From Gadus chalcogrammus (taxonomy: Eukaryota > Chordata > Actinopteri > Gadiformes > Gadidae), in the NCBI RefSeq assembly GCF_026213295.1, contig NC_079426.1:15635518-15699517 (forward strand): 64,000 nt of DNA. Direction: 5' to 3'. Below the pieces are notes generated by a model, which worked only from the letters and a program-made list of their open reading frames with translations, did not search any database and was not told the origin of the DNA. The position numbers and the translations under genes were made by a program. Every line of letters starts with the position of its first letter. Positions within the stretch are counted from its first letter, which is position 1. Positions 44,785 through 56,560 of this stretch are shown piece by piece.

Positions 44785-46260
44785 TACATGTTACGTTCAG
44801 GTTCTTCTAAAATGTAAATCTTAGTGTTTCGTGTGATGTAATCTGGTTTCACATTCCATTCTTGGAATCTTGCTATTCTGCAGGGTCTTCTAAAATGTAA
44901 TTCTTAGTAGCCGCGTTTACATGGACACATCTATGCCGCATAGATTTCTATGCGGCATAGAAAATGGTCATGTATACGCCTCATTCGGAATACAATTATC
45001 TGTTCGGCATAGATTCTATGCCGAATAGAAGAGGTGGTGTAGTCCGTTTTAAATCGCCATGTATACACTTATTCCGCATAGATTGGGGTTTAACTTAGTG
45101 CAGCCGCAGTAGTTCGCAATTGGTCCACTGAGCTCCGTCGGTACTTTTAAGCACACCGAACTTCACCGCTGTCAAGGAAAGTGGATTTATTGCCTGATTC
45201 ACGTCTTTGTTATCACTCCATAAAAGTAGTCCGGTAAGCGTGTCCGGTTGCTTAGCGACGGGACACATGGGTGTTTATTAATGACGTGTTTGCGTATCGT
45301 AGTGTCCGCGCTCGTCCGAGATAACTGTAAATGAGTAGGCTACTACTAGTACTTTTGCAGGCTGAACGTTAAAATACTTCTTAACTTAGAGAGATGGCAG
45401 CTGCAGTAGTTCACCTTCGAGGATTCCTGGTCACTAAATTCCCGTAAGACCACTCTCTCCCACCAGTCTTGGCTGCGGACTCGCATCCAAATTCCTCTTT
45501 ATTGCGGCGGGGCATAGGGTAAATATAAAGATCTGACGAGAAATTGACGTTGCTGCGCTGTCGTCCTCCTTCTTAATTGAAGGAGCAGGCAGAGAAAAGC
45601 TCTCTCCTGCTGTGCTTCCATTAAAATCAAATTAAAAATCCCCGATAGTGATAAGACATCCATTATGTCGCCGCCGGTCCAGAGATGTGTCAGGTGTGCG
45701 CGAGAGACAGAACGGACACTTTTGTTACTGCCATGTATACAGTACATTCGGAACACATTTTAGGGACAGATCTATGCCGCATATAAATCTATGCGGATCA
45801 GATGTGCCATGTAAACGCGGCTACTGTTTCATGTGATGTAATCTGGTTTCACATTCCGTTTCCGTGTTGTATGTAGTTTGGTTTGGGCCTGTTTTACTTG
45901 ACCCCCTGGGGAGCGTAGGGAAGCAAAGGGTGATAAGGAACAGCCTCAACCACCTTCTTAACCTCTGAAGAAACTTCAATCAATAGATTAACATCTGGTT
46001 AACAAATGCTTTTGGTTTATTGGAGGCCAACTGCCCTCAAGGATCCGATCTAAGTGTATAAAAGCTCCTGACTTTAGCTTCTCAGTGGACTTCTCCCCAG
46101 CGTACCTTGAGTATGAAGTAACACGCAAAGAGAAGCTCCCATCTGAGGCCTGAGATTATTGTAATGTTTGCCTGTTGTGTTGTTTGTTGATGCATGTTGT
46201 GATGTATCTTTGTTCGTACTTTTATTACAAATATATATGATCATTAATTGTCAACAGTAT
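44785..46260 (+). repeat. LTR-like repeat with partial tandem copy, split by a MITE
   Basis: TTCTAAAATGTAAATCTTAG with following TGATGTAATCTGGTTTCACA occurs at about 44799-44857. The same sequence occurs at 44889-44907, continuing after the MITE at 45824. The downstream part (45880-46260) resembles 56480-56560 plus 58315-58480 (shared GACCCCCT, AACTGGTTAAC-like and AGATTATTGTA blocks, ending near TTATTAC-AAATATAT). This is probably a solo or fragmentary LTR of one family; exact ends are not resolved. Confidence 0.5.
44908..45823 (+). mobile_element. MITE with TAGCCGCGTTTACATGG termini
   Basis: A 916 bp segment has terminal inverted repeats TAGCCGCGTTTACATGG. Inner motifs TATGCCGCATAGA/TCTATGCGGCATA are repeated in both orientations near the left end and in partial form near the right. 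The neighbouring repeat copy at 44815-44830 shows the uninterrupted sequence, which defines the insertion. No coding content is supported. Confidence 0.8.
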
Positions 46261-46427
46261 TGTGTGCTTTTTTGCATCTAAATATCTCATCTGTCTTAGA
46301 CGCAGATGAGATATAAGATAAGACGCAGTCTTATCTTATCTGTCTTGTTAAAATTGTTAAAAATTAATTGTTAAAACCTCGCTCAGTCATGGACATGAGG
46401 GCCGAAGCCGGGCGAGTTACATCCACC

Positions 46428-47050
46428 CTATAAAACCTGCATGCATGGCGTAGACCATGAGGCCGCTGCACAGATGTCGTCAGCTGGCACTCCCCTGAGG
46501 GCAGCCCAGGACGTTGCCATACTTCTGGTTGAATGAGCCCTTATACCAGGCGGGACTTGCATCCCGCTTGCTCTGTAGGCATGGGAAATAACGTCTACCA
46601 ACCAATGGGACAGCCTCTTTTTCGAAAGAGGTAAGCCGCTCTTTGCCCCCCATAGCAGATGAAAAGTTTGGAGTGTGCTCCCCTTAGTGTCTATGTATGG
46701 GTCAGGTAAGCTCTCAAGGCCCTCACTGGGCACAAAGTGAGCAACTTCTCCTGCTTTGCCTGTGAGGCAGAGGCGGGCTGGAACGCATCCACCTCCAAAA
46801 CCTGATTGATGGACTGCCTATTAACAACCTTTGGCATAAAAGCCAGATTTGGCCACAGTGACACACTGGTGCCACCTTCCCTCCACCTGTGGCAATCGTC
46901 ACTGACAGAGAGGGCACACAGCTCCCCAACCCGTCTTGCTGAGCAGATTCCTAAAAGGAATGCTGTTTTAAGTGACAAAGAGCGTAGATCGGCATCCGCA
47001 ATGGGCTCGTACGGAGCTTCAGTGAGTGATGCTGAAACCATCGGGAGGTC
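46428..47050 (-). pseudogene. DIRS tyrosine recombinase, C-terminal part
   Basis: Two frames joined by a frameshift near 46710. The first has LSLKTAFLLGICSARRVGEL (first catalytic Arg region). The second has GIRAHSTRSMATSWAALRGV (His-X2-Arg box) and CAAASWSTPCMQVL at the end. In the family the active tyrosine follows the WSTP-like motif by several residues; here the frame ends in a stop before any Tyr. The N-terminal part is reduced to the few residues left at 48100-48050. It should cut and rejoin DNA to insert circular intermediates, but is inactive as read. Confidence 0.8.
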
Positions 47051-47056
47051 CCAGCT

Positions 47057-48015
47057 AGGGCTGGGCGATATTGCAAAAAATATGATCATTATTTTTTTGT
47101 AATTGATCGATAGCGATATTAATCACGATATATACTATATATTATTTTTTTTGACAGGTGACAGATATAACATTAGGTGAGGGACATGACAATGTTAGTG
47201 TTCACAGACATGTATAAGACAGACAGACGAGACAAAAAAAAGAGGTTGTTGCATATTTTTACATTGTTGTTGATAGGCTGTGTGTGTGTGTGATATATAA
47301 TTTGATACTGCTGAAGCCTGAAGAAACCAGAGTGTTCATTAGTTAAACCATACACTTGTTTATTATCATATTTGTGATAAGCCAGGGAACATTTAATCAC
47401 ATTTAGGGCTTCAGAAAACCTCTTCTGTTCATCATACGGTACAACTGCCGCAAATGACGACACGATAGATTGCTGTTTTGGAACAGCCCCGCTCGAGCTG
47501 CTGACAGCTGCGGTAGGATGGCGGGCAAAACTTGTTGTTGCGCGCATTTTCATACTCTCTGTGTAGTCGCTGGGATGGTATGTATTCAGTTGTGTTTCCC
47601 AAGTGTGCTGGCACTGACCGACGGCATAATTTACAGACGGTCTTATCCTGTGCTTCATCAGTTTTGAGATAGCCAAACCACTTCCATAAAATGGACGTCT
47701 TGTAACCTTTTTTATCGACTACTTCACCCTCCGTTGTTTTTATTCTGTCGCAAAACGCTCCTCTCCTCTCGTCTTTCCTTACCGCGGTGCTGGAACGGAA
47801 GCTCAAACACGCACCAGGAAATGGGCGTGTACTTGTGTCTGGTCACAAACAGCAACTGAAAAGCGCAGCGCTGGCCCGCACCAGTGCGCGAACGCAACCT
47901 AGCGGGCTCACACAAACCGCACAGTGTGCTTTTTTTTTTTATATCGAGCATTTATGTCTGATGCTTATCGTCGTAATCGACGTGAGTTTTATCGCGATTA
48001 AAAAATCGTAATCGA
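47057..48015 (-). mobile_element. hAT fragment with BED finger inserted in the DIRS element
   Basis: The left end, TAGGGCTGGGCGATATTGC, is a common hAT terminus. The minus-strand frame 47806-47500 reads CKLCRRSVPAHLGNTTEYIP after a KTSILWKWFGYLKTDEAQ-like start, a BED-type DNA-binding finger. No matching right terminus is seen (the right edge reads AATCGCGAT-rich sequence near 47990-48015) and no TSD could be found, so it is truncated or rearranged. It also carries a 92 bp copy of DIRS-flank sequence (47833-47924). Confidence 0.65.
47833..47924 (+). repeat. 92 bp repeat shared with 51654-51745
   Basis: It begins TTGTGTCTGGTCACAAACAG and ends ACACAAACCGCACAG. It matches 51654-51745 with about one mismatch. 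The second copy lies beyond the DIRS gag start among related GC-rich units, so this one appears to be DIRS-derived DNA placed inside the hAT fragment. Confidence 0.85.
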
Positions 48016-48099
48016 GTAGGGTACGGGCTGGACGCAAACAGCATGCTCCCTTCAAGAACTGGCCCACCAAGGACTGAGCGCATAGCTGGCTCTAGTAGA

Positions 48100-49050
48100 T
48101 GGAGCCCTAGCGTTGTTGATTGTCTCCCGAACATACGCATCTAAACGCTCAGTGACGGGCTCTGTACTGGCCAAACCCAAAGGCGCAGGGCGACCGGGTT
48201 CGGATGCCATATCTGCCCACCTGCTTGTGCCAGCAGGTCTGCCCTGCTCGGCAACTGCCATGGCTGACCCTGCAGTAGCTGGAGCAGATCTGAAAACCAG
48301 GTTCTCGCTGGCCAACGTGGAGCAACCAGCAGGACTGTGTGTTGGCCCTCCCTGATCCTCTGCAGAACCTGAGAGATGAGGGGGATCGGAAGAAAAGCGT
48401 ACAACAAGCCTGTCGGCCACTCTTGTGATAGAGCATCCGGGCCCAAACTGCCCCCTGAGAGAATACCACTCTGGGCAGTGGGTTGTTTCCGCTGACGCAA
48501 ACAGATCCACTTGCGCAACCTCGTAGCGAATCCAGATCTGTTTGACAACGTCTTTGTGCAGTCTCCACTCTCCCGGGAGTGGTCCCGTCCTGGAGAGCAT
48601 GTCGGCCGCACTGTTTGCTACGCCCGGAATGTGCACAGCCCTTACTGAGGCAAGTCGAGGCCATGCCCACGTCAGTAGTTCCTCCGCCACCTGGAGGCAT
48701 CTCTGAGACTTTGTCCCCCCCTGGTGATTGACATGATACACCGCTGAGGTTTTGTCCGATCTCACCAGAACGTTGTGCTGTATCGCTGGCAGGATTCGCT
48801 GAAGGGCGAGGTGAATGGCCTTCAGTTTGAGGACATTTATATGCTCTGACGTCCACGGAGGTTGCCAAATGCCCCTTACCGAACGTCCTTCCAGATGCAT
48901 CCCCACCCTGTTAGGGATGCATCTGTCGAGATGACCTGCCTCCTGTGTGAAAGACCCCCAGGGCCCGAATGCAAGCTCGAGAAACATGCAGCTTGACCTG
49001 CCTGTCGTCTCTTTGGTGGAGTTGAAAAGCATTGAACCAGCACTGGAAGG
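48100..49050 (-). pseudogene. DIRS RNase H and methyltransferase-like region
   Basis: ISTDASLTGWGCIWKDVR (about 48940-48890) is the RNase H start with its catalytic Asp. It continues in another frame with LKLKAIHLALQRILP, VRSDKTSAVYHVNHQGG and HIPGVANSAADMLSR (third Asp). Then VDLFASAETTHCPEWYSL leads, after another frameshift, into a region with VLLVAPRWPARTWFSDLLQL, which I recall as the Dam-like methyltransferase segment of DIRS elements. Frame breaks at about 48890 and 48470 disable it. Confidence 0.8.
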
Positions 49051-49249
49051 GCCGAGACCTCAGCAGACCAAGTGGAGCTACTACAGCTGCTGCAGCCATC
49101 AAGCCCAGCAGTCTCTGGGCTCTGTTGGCTGTAACCAGCTTGCCCAGCCGAAAATGCCTCAGGGTCTCGATCAAGCTGTCCGCTCTCCGACCAGTGAGAG
49201 ACGCTTTCATACTGGCTGAATCGAAGAGAATCCCCAGGAACACTGCCTG

Positions 49250-49672
49250 TTGACGGGGCTGCACATTGCTCTTCTTCTAGTTGACTGTGAAGCCTAAGAA
49301 CTGGATGTGGGCCAGCAACGTATTGGTGTCGCGCACTACCTGCTCTCGAAAGGGGGCGCAAGTCGTCCAGGTACGGGAGTATTTTCAACCCACGTGTCTG
49401 TAGTTGGATTAGTGCGGCGGAGACCACTTGGCCAGAGACGTAAACCACTCCCCCCCCTGAATTGACCTTATCACCACTGGGGTGTGGACCCTTTTGAATG
49501 GCAACACCTTGTGGTACTGATTCAGGGGCCTTAGATCGAGAACAGGACGCTGACCGCCGTCCTTTTTGGGCACAATAAAATATTTGGAATAAGACCCAAC
49601 TTGCTGTGCGCTGAGTGGTACCTCTGCTATGGCACCTTTTAAAAGTAGCTCCTGGACCTCCTTGTCGAGCAC
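49250..49672 (-). pseudogene. DIRS reverse transcriptase, N-terminal part
   Basis: The frame from 49672 reads LLLKGAIAEVPLSAQQVGSY, SKYFIVPKKDGGQRPVLDLR and PLNQYHKVLPFKR, which are RT fingers/palm motifs. It breaks near 49410. A second frame (49448-48876) includes LQTRGLKILPYLDDLRPLS. The palm signature is expected as YxDD and here reads YLDDL, so the active-site residues survive although the frame does not. Confidence 0.85.
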
Positions 49673-49759
49673 TGACTTTAAAATTGGGTCTATTACAGGC
49701 GTTACTTTGAATTTGTAGCCGGTACGTTGAATTTGTAGCCGGTACCCACGGGCTACTGG

Positions 49760-51030
49760 CTACTGAGGGGATCCGAGATAACTGGGAAGGGGAATCCGAC
49801 GGGCAGCCCCTGACCGCTGGGCAGCCCCTGACCGCTGGGCAGCCCCTGACCGCTGGGCAGCACCGCCGCGGCGGCCTGCGTACTTGCCCCTACTCGGTCT
49901 CTGTCCCCGTCTCCCTCTGGAATAATGATCTCGGGCTGGGCCTCGGTATTCCGCCTGAACAGGCTGGTCCCGAAAATTACCAGCTATCCGTGAAGGCCGG
50001 CTGGGCCGCTGTAGCCTGGGCTTACCCCTTGGTGTTTGGTTAGCGGCTAGCACTGTTCTAATACATACGCGCTGGACCGCTTCCCTAGACGCTGCAGCAC
50101 ATTCAGTGCGGTCAAACACCGCCTGGGACTCCGGATGAAAAACATGCCCAGGCGCCACAGGGAGATTGAGCAGCTGGGGCCGCTTCGAGGCCCTGCCCCA
50201 ACTGGACATGAGCATCCTCTGCCACAGGAATAGAAAGTGGGGGGCTAATGTGCGAGACGCCCTCCAAAACACCCCCCTGAGGGACTGGGTCCAGTGTGGG
50301 GGGCTGGAAGCCCAGGTAGTTAGCGGCGCTCAGCACCCTGGACATCAGAGAGCTAACAGGCATCTCCCCCACCCCTGTGGACTCCCCTCTAGAGTCCGTA
50401 CGTGGTTCACCACCGCGGCCAGCTCCACCTGTTGTGTCCTCCGTGGCCTGTGATGCCAGGAGAGATAACACATCATCGGCCTCGTCCTCTCGCTCATCCT
50501 GGCTGTCAGGCCCCCTAAGGGTAAACCCTCCTGCCCTGATGGTAGGGATGGCAGACCTCTCCGCTCTTCCAGCCTGCCTAGCCTCTCTGTTATTGCTTGG
50601 AGGACTGCGAGGATATGACGTGACTCTGCACTACCGCCCCCTGCTGCCTCAGCCGGGGCGGGGGCGGGGGAAGACTCATACTGCCGATCTTCTGAATGCG
50701 TGTGTGCTTATGCCCACGCTTACGGGATCAGGGTGACAGACGGGGTGAGCGTCGCCTCTCCGCCCTGCCCTCCTGCACGTGACCGCGCACCTGGTTGGCA
50801 TGGCGAAGTCGCTCCTCCCTGGACAGGTCAACAGCTGCACTGCAGGGGTTGTCTACGTCCTCCAGCACCTGGACGGCCCCCAGGCAATCAGGGCACTCTC
50901 TGTGCTCATCGTCAGCGCTCATCGCCGCGCTGCAGATTCTGCAGTGGTGTGGGGCCATTCTGGCAAGTTGCACTTCCCCCAACACCGAATAACCAGTACG
51001 CTCTGGTAGCCAGCACGGGCGCGCGAACAC
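49760..51030 (-). pseudogene. DIRS Gag-like protein, broken
   Basis: The start region (51030 or the internal Met of MAPHHCRICSAAM) has a zinc-ribbon-like CRICSAAMSADDEHRECPDC, matching the conserved start of DIRS Gag proteins. Frames 50471-50112 and 50272-49760 continue it. The latter ends with Arg/Gly-rich sequence and four GAAQRS-like repeats (49800-49865), an in-frame minisatellite. Frame changes near 50730 and 50270 make it a pseudogene. No nucleocapsid CCHC knuckle is seen, normal for DIRS. Confidence 0.75.
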
Positions 51031-51850
51031 ACCTGACCTGGCTCACACTTACCCCAGCGACTGCGGACAGCGGCTATAGGGCGCTGTTGGATTAAGCATT
51101 TCTACCGACGCAAAGTCAGGAGTACACCTTGGTGGCCGGCAAGGGCGCGCGGACGCGCCTGACCCGGCTCACACTCCCCCCAGCGGCTGCGAACAGCGGC
51201 TTTAGGGTGCTGTTTGTTTAACTACACTGACTACCCAGGTGAAGACAGTAATTGGCTGAATAATGACAATGCACACTTATTGCTAATTCAGTAAGCATAC
51301 ACTAATTCAGTACACCAAAATTATAAATAATTCTATTTTTTAAACAATAATCTCCACTCTTCCTGGCTACTTACCTATAAATGCCAGTAGACAAGCTAAC
51401 CACAAATCAAAAGTATATGACACGATATTGTGCCTACAACAATACAAATTATAGTGGCTCACGCCAGTGCACAGATGCACCAGCTGGCTTAACTCACCAG
51501 CTGCAACAGCGGTGGAGTAGTGCAAAGATTTAAATAAGGGAGACTTCACTCTGGGAGTTTTTAACTCAAACAATATACTACCGGCAACAAACAATCTGCC
51601 CGTAGTGCAAAGGTGGTCTGCAGGCACGCACGAACGCGTCGCGAAGGCTCGCCTTGTGTCTGGTCACAAACAGCAACTGAAAAGCGCAGCGCTGGCCCGC
51701 ACCAGTGCGCGGACGCAACCTAGCGGGCTCACACAAACCGCACAGCTGCCGACAGCCGGCTAGGGTGCGCTAGTGCTCTACCAAACAAACGAAAAAGACA
51801 ATTTACAGTCCAACGTTAAGTGATCTACACGTTAACGTGAGAGAGATCCA
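51000..51850. repeat. DIRS-flanking GC-rich units
   Basis: Units around GGGCGCGCGAACACACCTGA (51009) and GGGCGCGCGGACGCGCCTGA (51145), plus the 92 bp copy at 51654-51745, share the pattern GCTCACAC...CAGCGGCT. These are probably the terminal and circle-junction repeats of DIRS-type elements, of which at least two generations are present. No gene is seen in 51240-51640. Confidence 0.5.
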
Positions 51851-52557
51851 CAGGGACCCAAAGGCGCCTATACCCGTGGGTTACGATCTTGTGGCTGTGT
51901 GTTAGCTCTGAAAAATAGATCAACGTCTTGCCTGGTCCGGTGAGGCAATCAATGTAAAGGGGACGAACCGGCAATCCATGCTATTTACAAGCGCGGGACG
52001 TTGTGCTTCCGGAGGTCATGGGCATGACGATTTTGACCTATGGTCTCGGTGATAGGCAGAACGATGTAGGCCTACTCCTTCCTTTTTAGACCGTAGTGAC
52101 GGTCAGAGTGAGGTTGATACAGATGAGGCGTGATCAATGGCCTGGTTACAATTACTCTTTACACAATGTGCTTGCCGTCGCTTCCCTGTCGTCATTGTGT
52201 TAAACTAGCCAATAGCGTGCCAGGGGGAAAAGCCAGCTTGGTGATTCTATCGAAACTAGAAGGAAATGTATTGCTGTTCTCCAGACTCTTCTGCAGGGCG
52301 AACTCAGATCGCAGGCAGAATGGGCGGGGCTACCCAGTAAAGCGACCATTCTGGAAATGGCGTCTGCGTTTCAATGCCAGTACGTTTTTTCTTCATTATC
52401 TATTCTCACTCTTGTTAAGGAAGATGGATGATGACTATCTCTTGAATACAAACACATACAACTACAAATGTTTATACCTTTAATTACATTTGTATTATGA
52501 TAAGGGCCCTATGACACGACCAATCAATCCACAAGGCCATGAAAGTCCAGTCCCGCC
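51851..52557. other. intergenic / tmem229b 3' flank
   Basis: No recognisable coding sequence. The 3' UTR of the minus-strand gene should lie at the right side of this stretch. An open frame at 52130-52483 on the plus strand shows no domain. Confidence 0.45.
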
Positions 52558-55476
52558 TCACGGCTCCAGCCTGATTCTCAGAGTGTTCCGTATCACGTGT
52601 TTCTCTGCAATCAGCGATGCCACAGCCCAGGGCAGCGCGTACTCAAGAGTCACCAGCCCCGCCAGGTTGTAGCGGTACCCGGAGTAGTCCCAGGGGCAGG
52701 CCCCCAGGAGCCTCAGCCCCAGGCCCCAGCTGAGCTCCCACAGGTAGATGAACAGGGTGTAGGCTACCAGGCGCATCGCCAGCAGCCAGCGGCGGGCCAG
52801 CAGCACAGCCCTCAGCCTCTCCATCAGGAAGATGGCTGAGGCGTACATGGGCAGGGACCACAAGCTGCTGTGTCCTGCCAGTCTCCTGTCCCGGGTGTCG
52901 TACCAGTCACATGTGGCCGTGAAGGCCACCTCGCAGAGGCAGCCATGCAGGGAGTAGATGTAGAAGCGAGCCAATGGGGAGAGAGGCTGGAGGCTGGAGC
53001 TGTTTGCGGTCGGCTCTGCCGGTGCATTAGCATTCCCACTGGATCCTGTCGAAGGAATATAGGTACAACCATAAAAACAACCATAGTATTTGTTCTGTTG
53101 CCAGAAACTGATTTGTTATCAAGAAAAAGCCAATAAGTGTTAAATAAGAACTAATAAATTATACTTTATATTTCACCCATCTAAACTCAAAAGTACTCAG
53201 GCCATCCCAAAAACCAATCAATGAGAAGGCATAGAATTTCAAAACGATTTCACAATATCCAAAGTAAAACGTAATATTGCTTTATATTTCATTTTTTTCA
53301 TCACATCCGCTCAAGTTTTTATTTTAAAAGTTTTAATCTTAGGATTTGAAATAAGGAAAACGGAGCCACAATCTGTCTGATTGCTGTTCTTTTAATGTCT
53401 TTAACCCAATCGATTACCATGGGTCAGACTCAAATATGTCTCTGTATTATATAAAAGAAGGACAATCAAGGAACATGTGACAGATTCATTGCTGTAATGG
53501 GACAGATTAGTGAAATCCTAGATGCGGGGGTGGTTTCCTACGCTAAACAAATTTTCATGAAATCCAACGTGTGTCATACTTGAATTTGCTACGTAAGCAT
53601 TGTCTCACAACTATGTGCAAAATTATTATGTTATTATGTTAATGATGAAAATATGAAATATATGTAGGTCTGCATAACTAACACTAGAATGAATTAATTA
53701 AATGAATGATTCCGTAGTGGAAGACCATTATCTTAGTGGTCATTCTGGAACTAAATGCCTACTGCGTTTCAATGCCAGTAGGTGCTTTCATTATCAAGAA
53801 GAACATATTGCCAACATTGTCTTCAGAAATAAGTGTTTAACGACAATAACATTAGATTGACATTCAATTGTACTCATAGTTCTGAACGATGCATTATTTT
53901 TATATGTTATGGCCTTTAACAACTATAAACATATTATAACTGTTCACTGTAATTGTTTCAGAGCTGTTTGCTGGCCAGCCCTAAGTTTACAATTTAATGT
54001 CCTCTGCATATATTTTTTCAACACTTCATATTAAGGTACAAATATTAATCATTAACTAGTTGCTTACTGGAAATAGAAATAGATGTGCAGACAGTTTTTT
54101 TAGATGTGCAGACTTTGTCCCCATACAACTGAAGAGAAAATAACCTTTGCATTCAATATAACTCAATAATGTGTATCAAGGTGTTACTAGTAATGAGATA
54201 TAATGGATTTACTGTGAAGAGGAGGCAACTTAAGAATAGGAAACATGTGTGGGTTAATAATAGCATATATAAATCATGGTGAATTTGTTTTGAGAGAGAC
54301 CTCACTTAAGAATTGGGAAGATATTCTGCATTAGAAAGACTTAATTTAAAGTTACTTGGACGTATCAACCATTTTCTGTTTTTTACATAATAATATATCA
54401 TATTTGTTACGTGATATTAAGGGACAATGCATATTATTGTCATTAACACCTTATAGAAATACAACTGAAAGAGAAGTGGGGCTATACTTGATGCTTGCAA
54501 AACGATTTCACAATATCCAAGGTACAACGGAAGAGCCCTCTACTTCCCGTTATACGGTGGTTTTTTATCACATCCGCTAACGTTCGCATTAAAAAATTGT
54601 TAATCATAGATTTTGAAATAATGCAAACCAAAGTACTCAGGCCATCCAAAATACAACTGAAAGAGATGTTGGGCTATACTTGAAGCATGCAAAACGATTT
54701 CACAATAACCAAGGTACAACAGAAGAGCCCTCTACTACCCGTTATACTGTGTTTTGAATCATAGGTTTTGCTAATAATAAGGTAAATGGAGGCATGTCGG
54801 TCACAGTCAAATCTGTATCTTTAAAATAAGAAAGAAGGACAATCAAGGAACATTTTCTTCCTGCAATGTGATGTATTTGTAAGACTTTATCATTTCACGT
54901 CTTTAATTCAAATATTTGGAAAACGGCTGTGCCCTATTTTCTCTTGAGGATCCTGTCTAAACAATCAAACACCACAAAACAAATAAATAATTACGACCTC
55001 GACTGAACAAAAATGTGGACACCTAGAACACAGAGTGCTTATTGTTCTTTGATTATTGCCAATCGTTCAAGAGGAGTGTTGGCCAACCTTTGAAAGATGA
55101 ACACATGCTCAAGCAGATTAACAAAGCTATTACAATATAACAAGATAAGAAATCCTTCGATCTTCAACAACACATTTTCAACTCGACACATCTACAAAGC
55201 GTGTCAATAGCTAAAAAAATATTTCTCTTTACAGGGTGAAAAGCCAACATTGTGTCAGTGACCAGAAAGAACAAATTCCTCATTCCACAATTCAACCATT
55301 CAACTGTTTCTAGCCATTGCTGCTGTTACCGGTAGCTACTATCGAAGGCCAGAAAATGCTTGGTTGACAGCAACAATAACCGGTAAACATTAGGGTAATA
55401 TCCAAGGCCCAACCGTCAAAAAGAAACCTAGATGCTCACCTGAGTTCTTTATGCCGGAAGAAGAAGCCCCCCTCAT
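52558..55476 (-). CDS. tmem229b: TMEM229B-like multi-pass membrane protein, complete, 2 exons
   Basis: Exon 1 coding is 55476-55440 (MRGASSSGIKNS plus one base, donor GTGAGC). Exon 2 is 53045-52558 (acceptor CAG at 53048-53046, stop at 52560-52558). Together they encode 174 residues; human TMEM229B has 167. Family hallmarks are present in order: FYIYSLHGCLCEVAFTA, a SLWSLPMYASAIFLMERLRA membrane segment, LVAYTLFIYLWELSWGLGLR, the signature CPWDYSGYRYNLAGLVTLEY, and a C-terminal IRNTLRIRL. Four hydrophobic segments are predicted. The function is unknown (ABC-transporter-like fold annotated for the family). I chose the exon 1 ATG because the splice preserves frame exactly. TMEM229A is an alternative paralogue, but it has a longer N-terminus. 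Confidence 0.9.
53046..55439 (-). other. tmem229b intron with dispersed repeats
   Basis: The 2.4 kb AT-rich intron contains internally repeated blocks, such as the sequence around AAAACGATTTCACAATATCC at 53235, 54497 and 54687, and parts shared with 43060-43840 and 5101-5345. No nested gene is seen. Confidence 0.6.
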
Positions 55477-55539
55477 GTGTAGTGTCTGTGTCTCCATCCC
55501 GGGTCAGCGCAGGATCCCTTTGGCTTCAGATTTAATCCT

Positions 55540-55602
55540 GCCGTTCCGTGTGTGTATGTGTCTGTGCGTGTGTGTGTGTGGCGCGCACATGTGTGTGTTA
55601 GC
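55540..55602 (+). repeat. GT microsatellite upstream of tmem229b
   Basis: An imperfect (GT)n tract lies about 65-125 bases upstream of the tmem229b start codon, in the presumed promoter or 5' UTR region. Confidence 0.7.
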
Positions 55603-55609
55603 TAAACAT

Positions 55610-56390
55610 TAAGCGGTGTGTTGGACAATGTGGGCCGAGGGAGATAGCGATGTCTCTGTCATGGGCAGAGGTCAAGGCGAACCTACGAGGAGACCAAAGA
55701 TAAAACCCTGTGTGTACATTTGGGTTATGTTGATTTCTTGTTTTCCCTCTGTTTTCTTGTGCAGGTGCCAGTCATTAAAAACTTTAATCAATCCCGAATC
55801 TGCCGCCAGTTCACCCCGTTCCACCAATAACCTTATCACTTCCCAGCAAGGGGAGGCCTGCCACACACTGATGAGACGGTTTTGTTAGTCTAGCTCTCAC
55901 TCTCTTTGTGGTCGGCTGGGGGTAACTCTGTTTGTGACCTCTACTGAGTTGATAGGATTGGTTACTTAGTTTCTCTGCTTGTGTTTATTGGGAACTGTGT
56001 AGCAGCCCCACTATTTCTATGTCCTTTGTTGCTACCTTGCAGTCTTGGGCCAGGTAAGACAGAGGCCTCCATACATTAACAACACGTAGTGCTGTTCTCT
56101 GTTAAGACACTTTAGGTAAGTAATGTTACTACCAACTGTATTTTTGGGGTTATTTAAGTTTAGGGAAGTTTGTGGTCTACTTGGCAGCTGGTAAGATCTG
56201 CCATCCTGTGGTGGTTACCTCCATTTATATTTTCTTTGGAAACCCCCAAGCCCCAGAGCCAAGTTGCATGCCCATTAAACCCATATCTGCCATCTTTTTC
56301 CAGTCCTTTTATTCTTCACCCACATCAATCATCCATAACATGGCGATTTGACATCTGTTACCTCCCCCACTACCCCTAGACAGTGGGGTT
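55610..56390. other. intergenic, possible LTR-derived sequence
   Basis: No gene is recognised. The right part (56150-56390), with a run of pyrimidines and TACCCCTAGACAGTGGGGTT at its end, has the look of a retroelement end, but no matching partner was found. Confidence 0.3.
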
Positions 56391-56560
56391 GTAACTGTAA
56401 TGGAAAATTCTATTTTCACATTCTGTTTCACTGTATTTGTTTGAATGTGGCTCTTTCGTGAACACCTACGGGGGATCTGTTCATGAGCTGTAACTGACCC
56501 CCTCGGGGAAGGGAGAGACCAAGATTCCAACTGATCCCACCCCCTTTTATGACATCCTGA

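Larger units (their letters stand above)
46428..51030 (-). mobile_element. DIRS-type retrotransposon, decayed
   Basis: On the minus strand the order is Gag (51030 to about 49770), reverse transcriptase (49672 to about 49250), RNase H (49050-48640), a methyltransferase-like region (48640-48100) and a tyrosine recombinase (48090-46428). This is the known DIRS order, with a recombinase instead of an integrase. Frameshifts occur at several joints, and a hAT fragment (47057-48015) interrupts the recombinase. Related GC-rich units at 50985-51060 and 51130-51210 lie upstream and probably belong to the terminal/internal repeats. Confidence 0.85.

Noticed and set aside
55616..55888. 90-codon frame upstream of tmem229b as a gene
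   Set aside because: No recognisable protein and no convincing exon signals.
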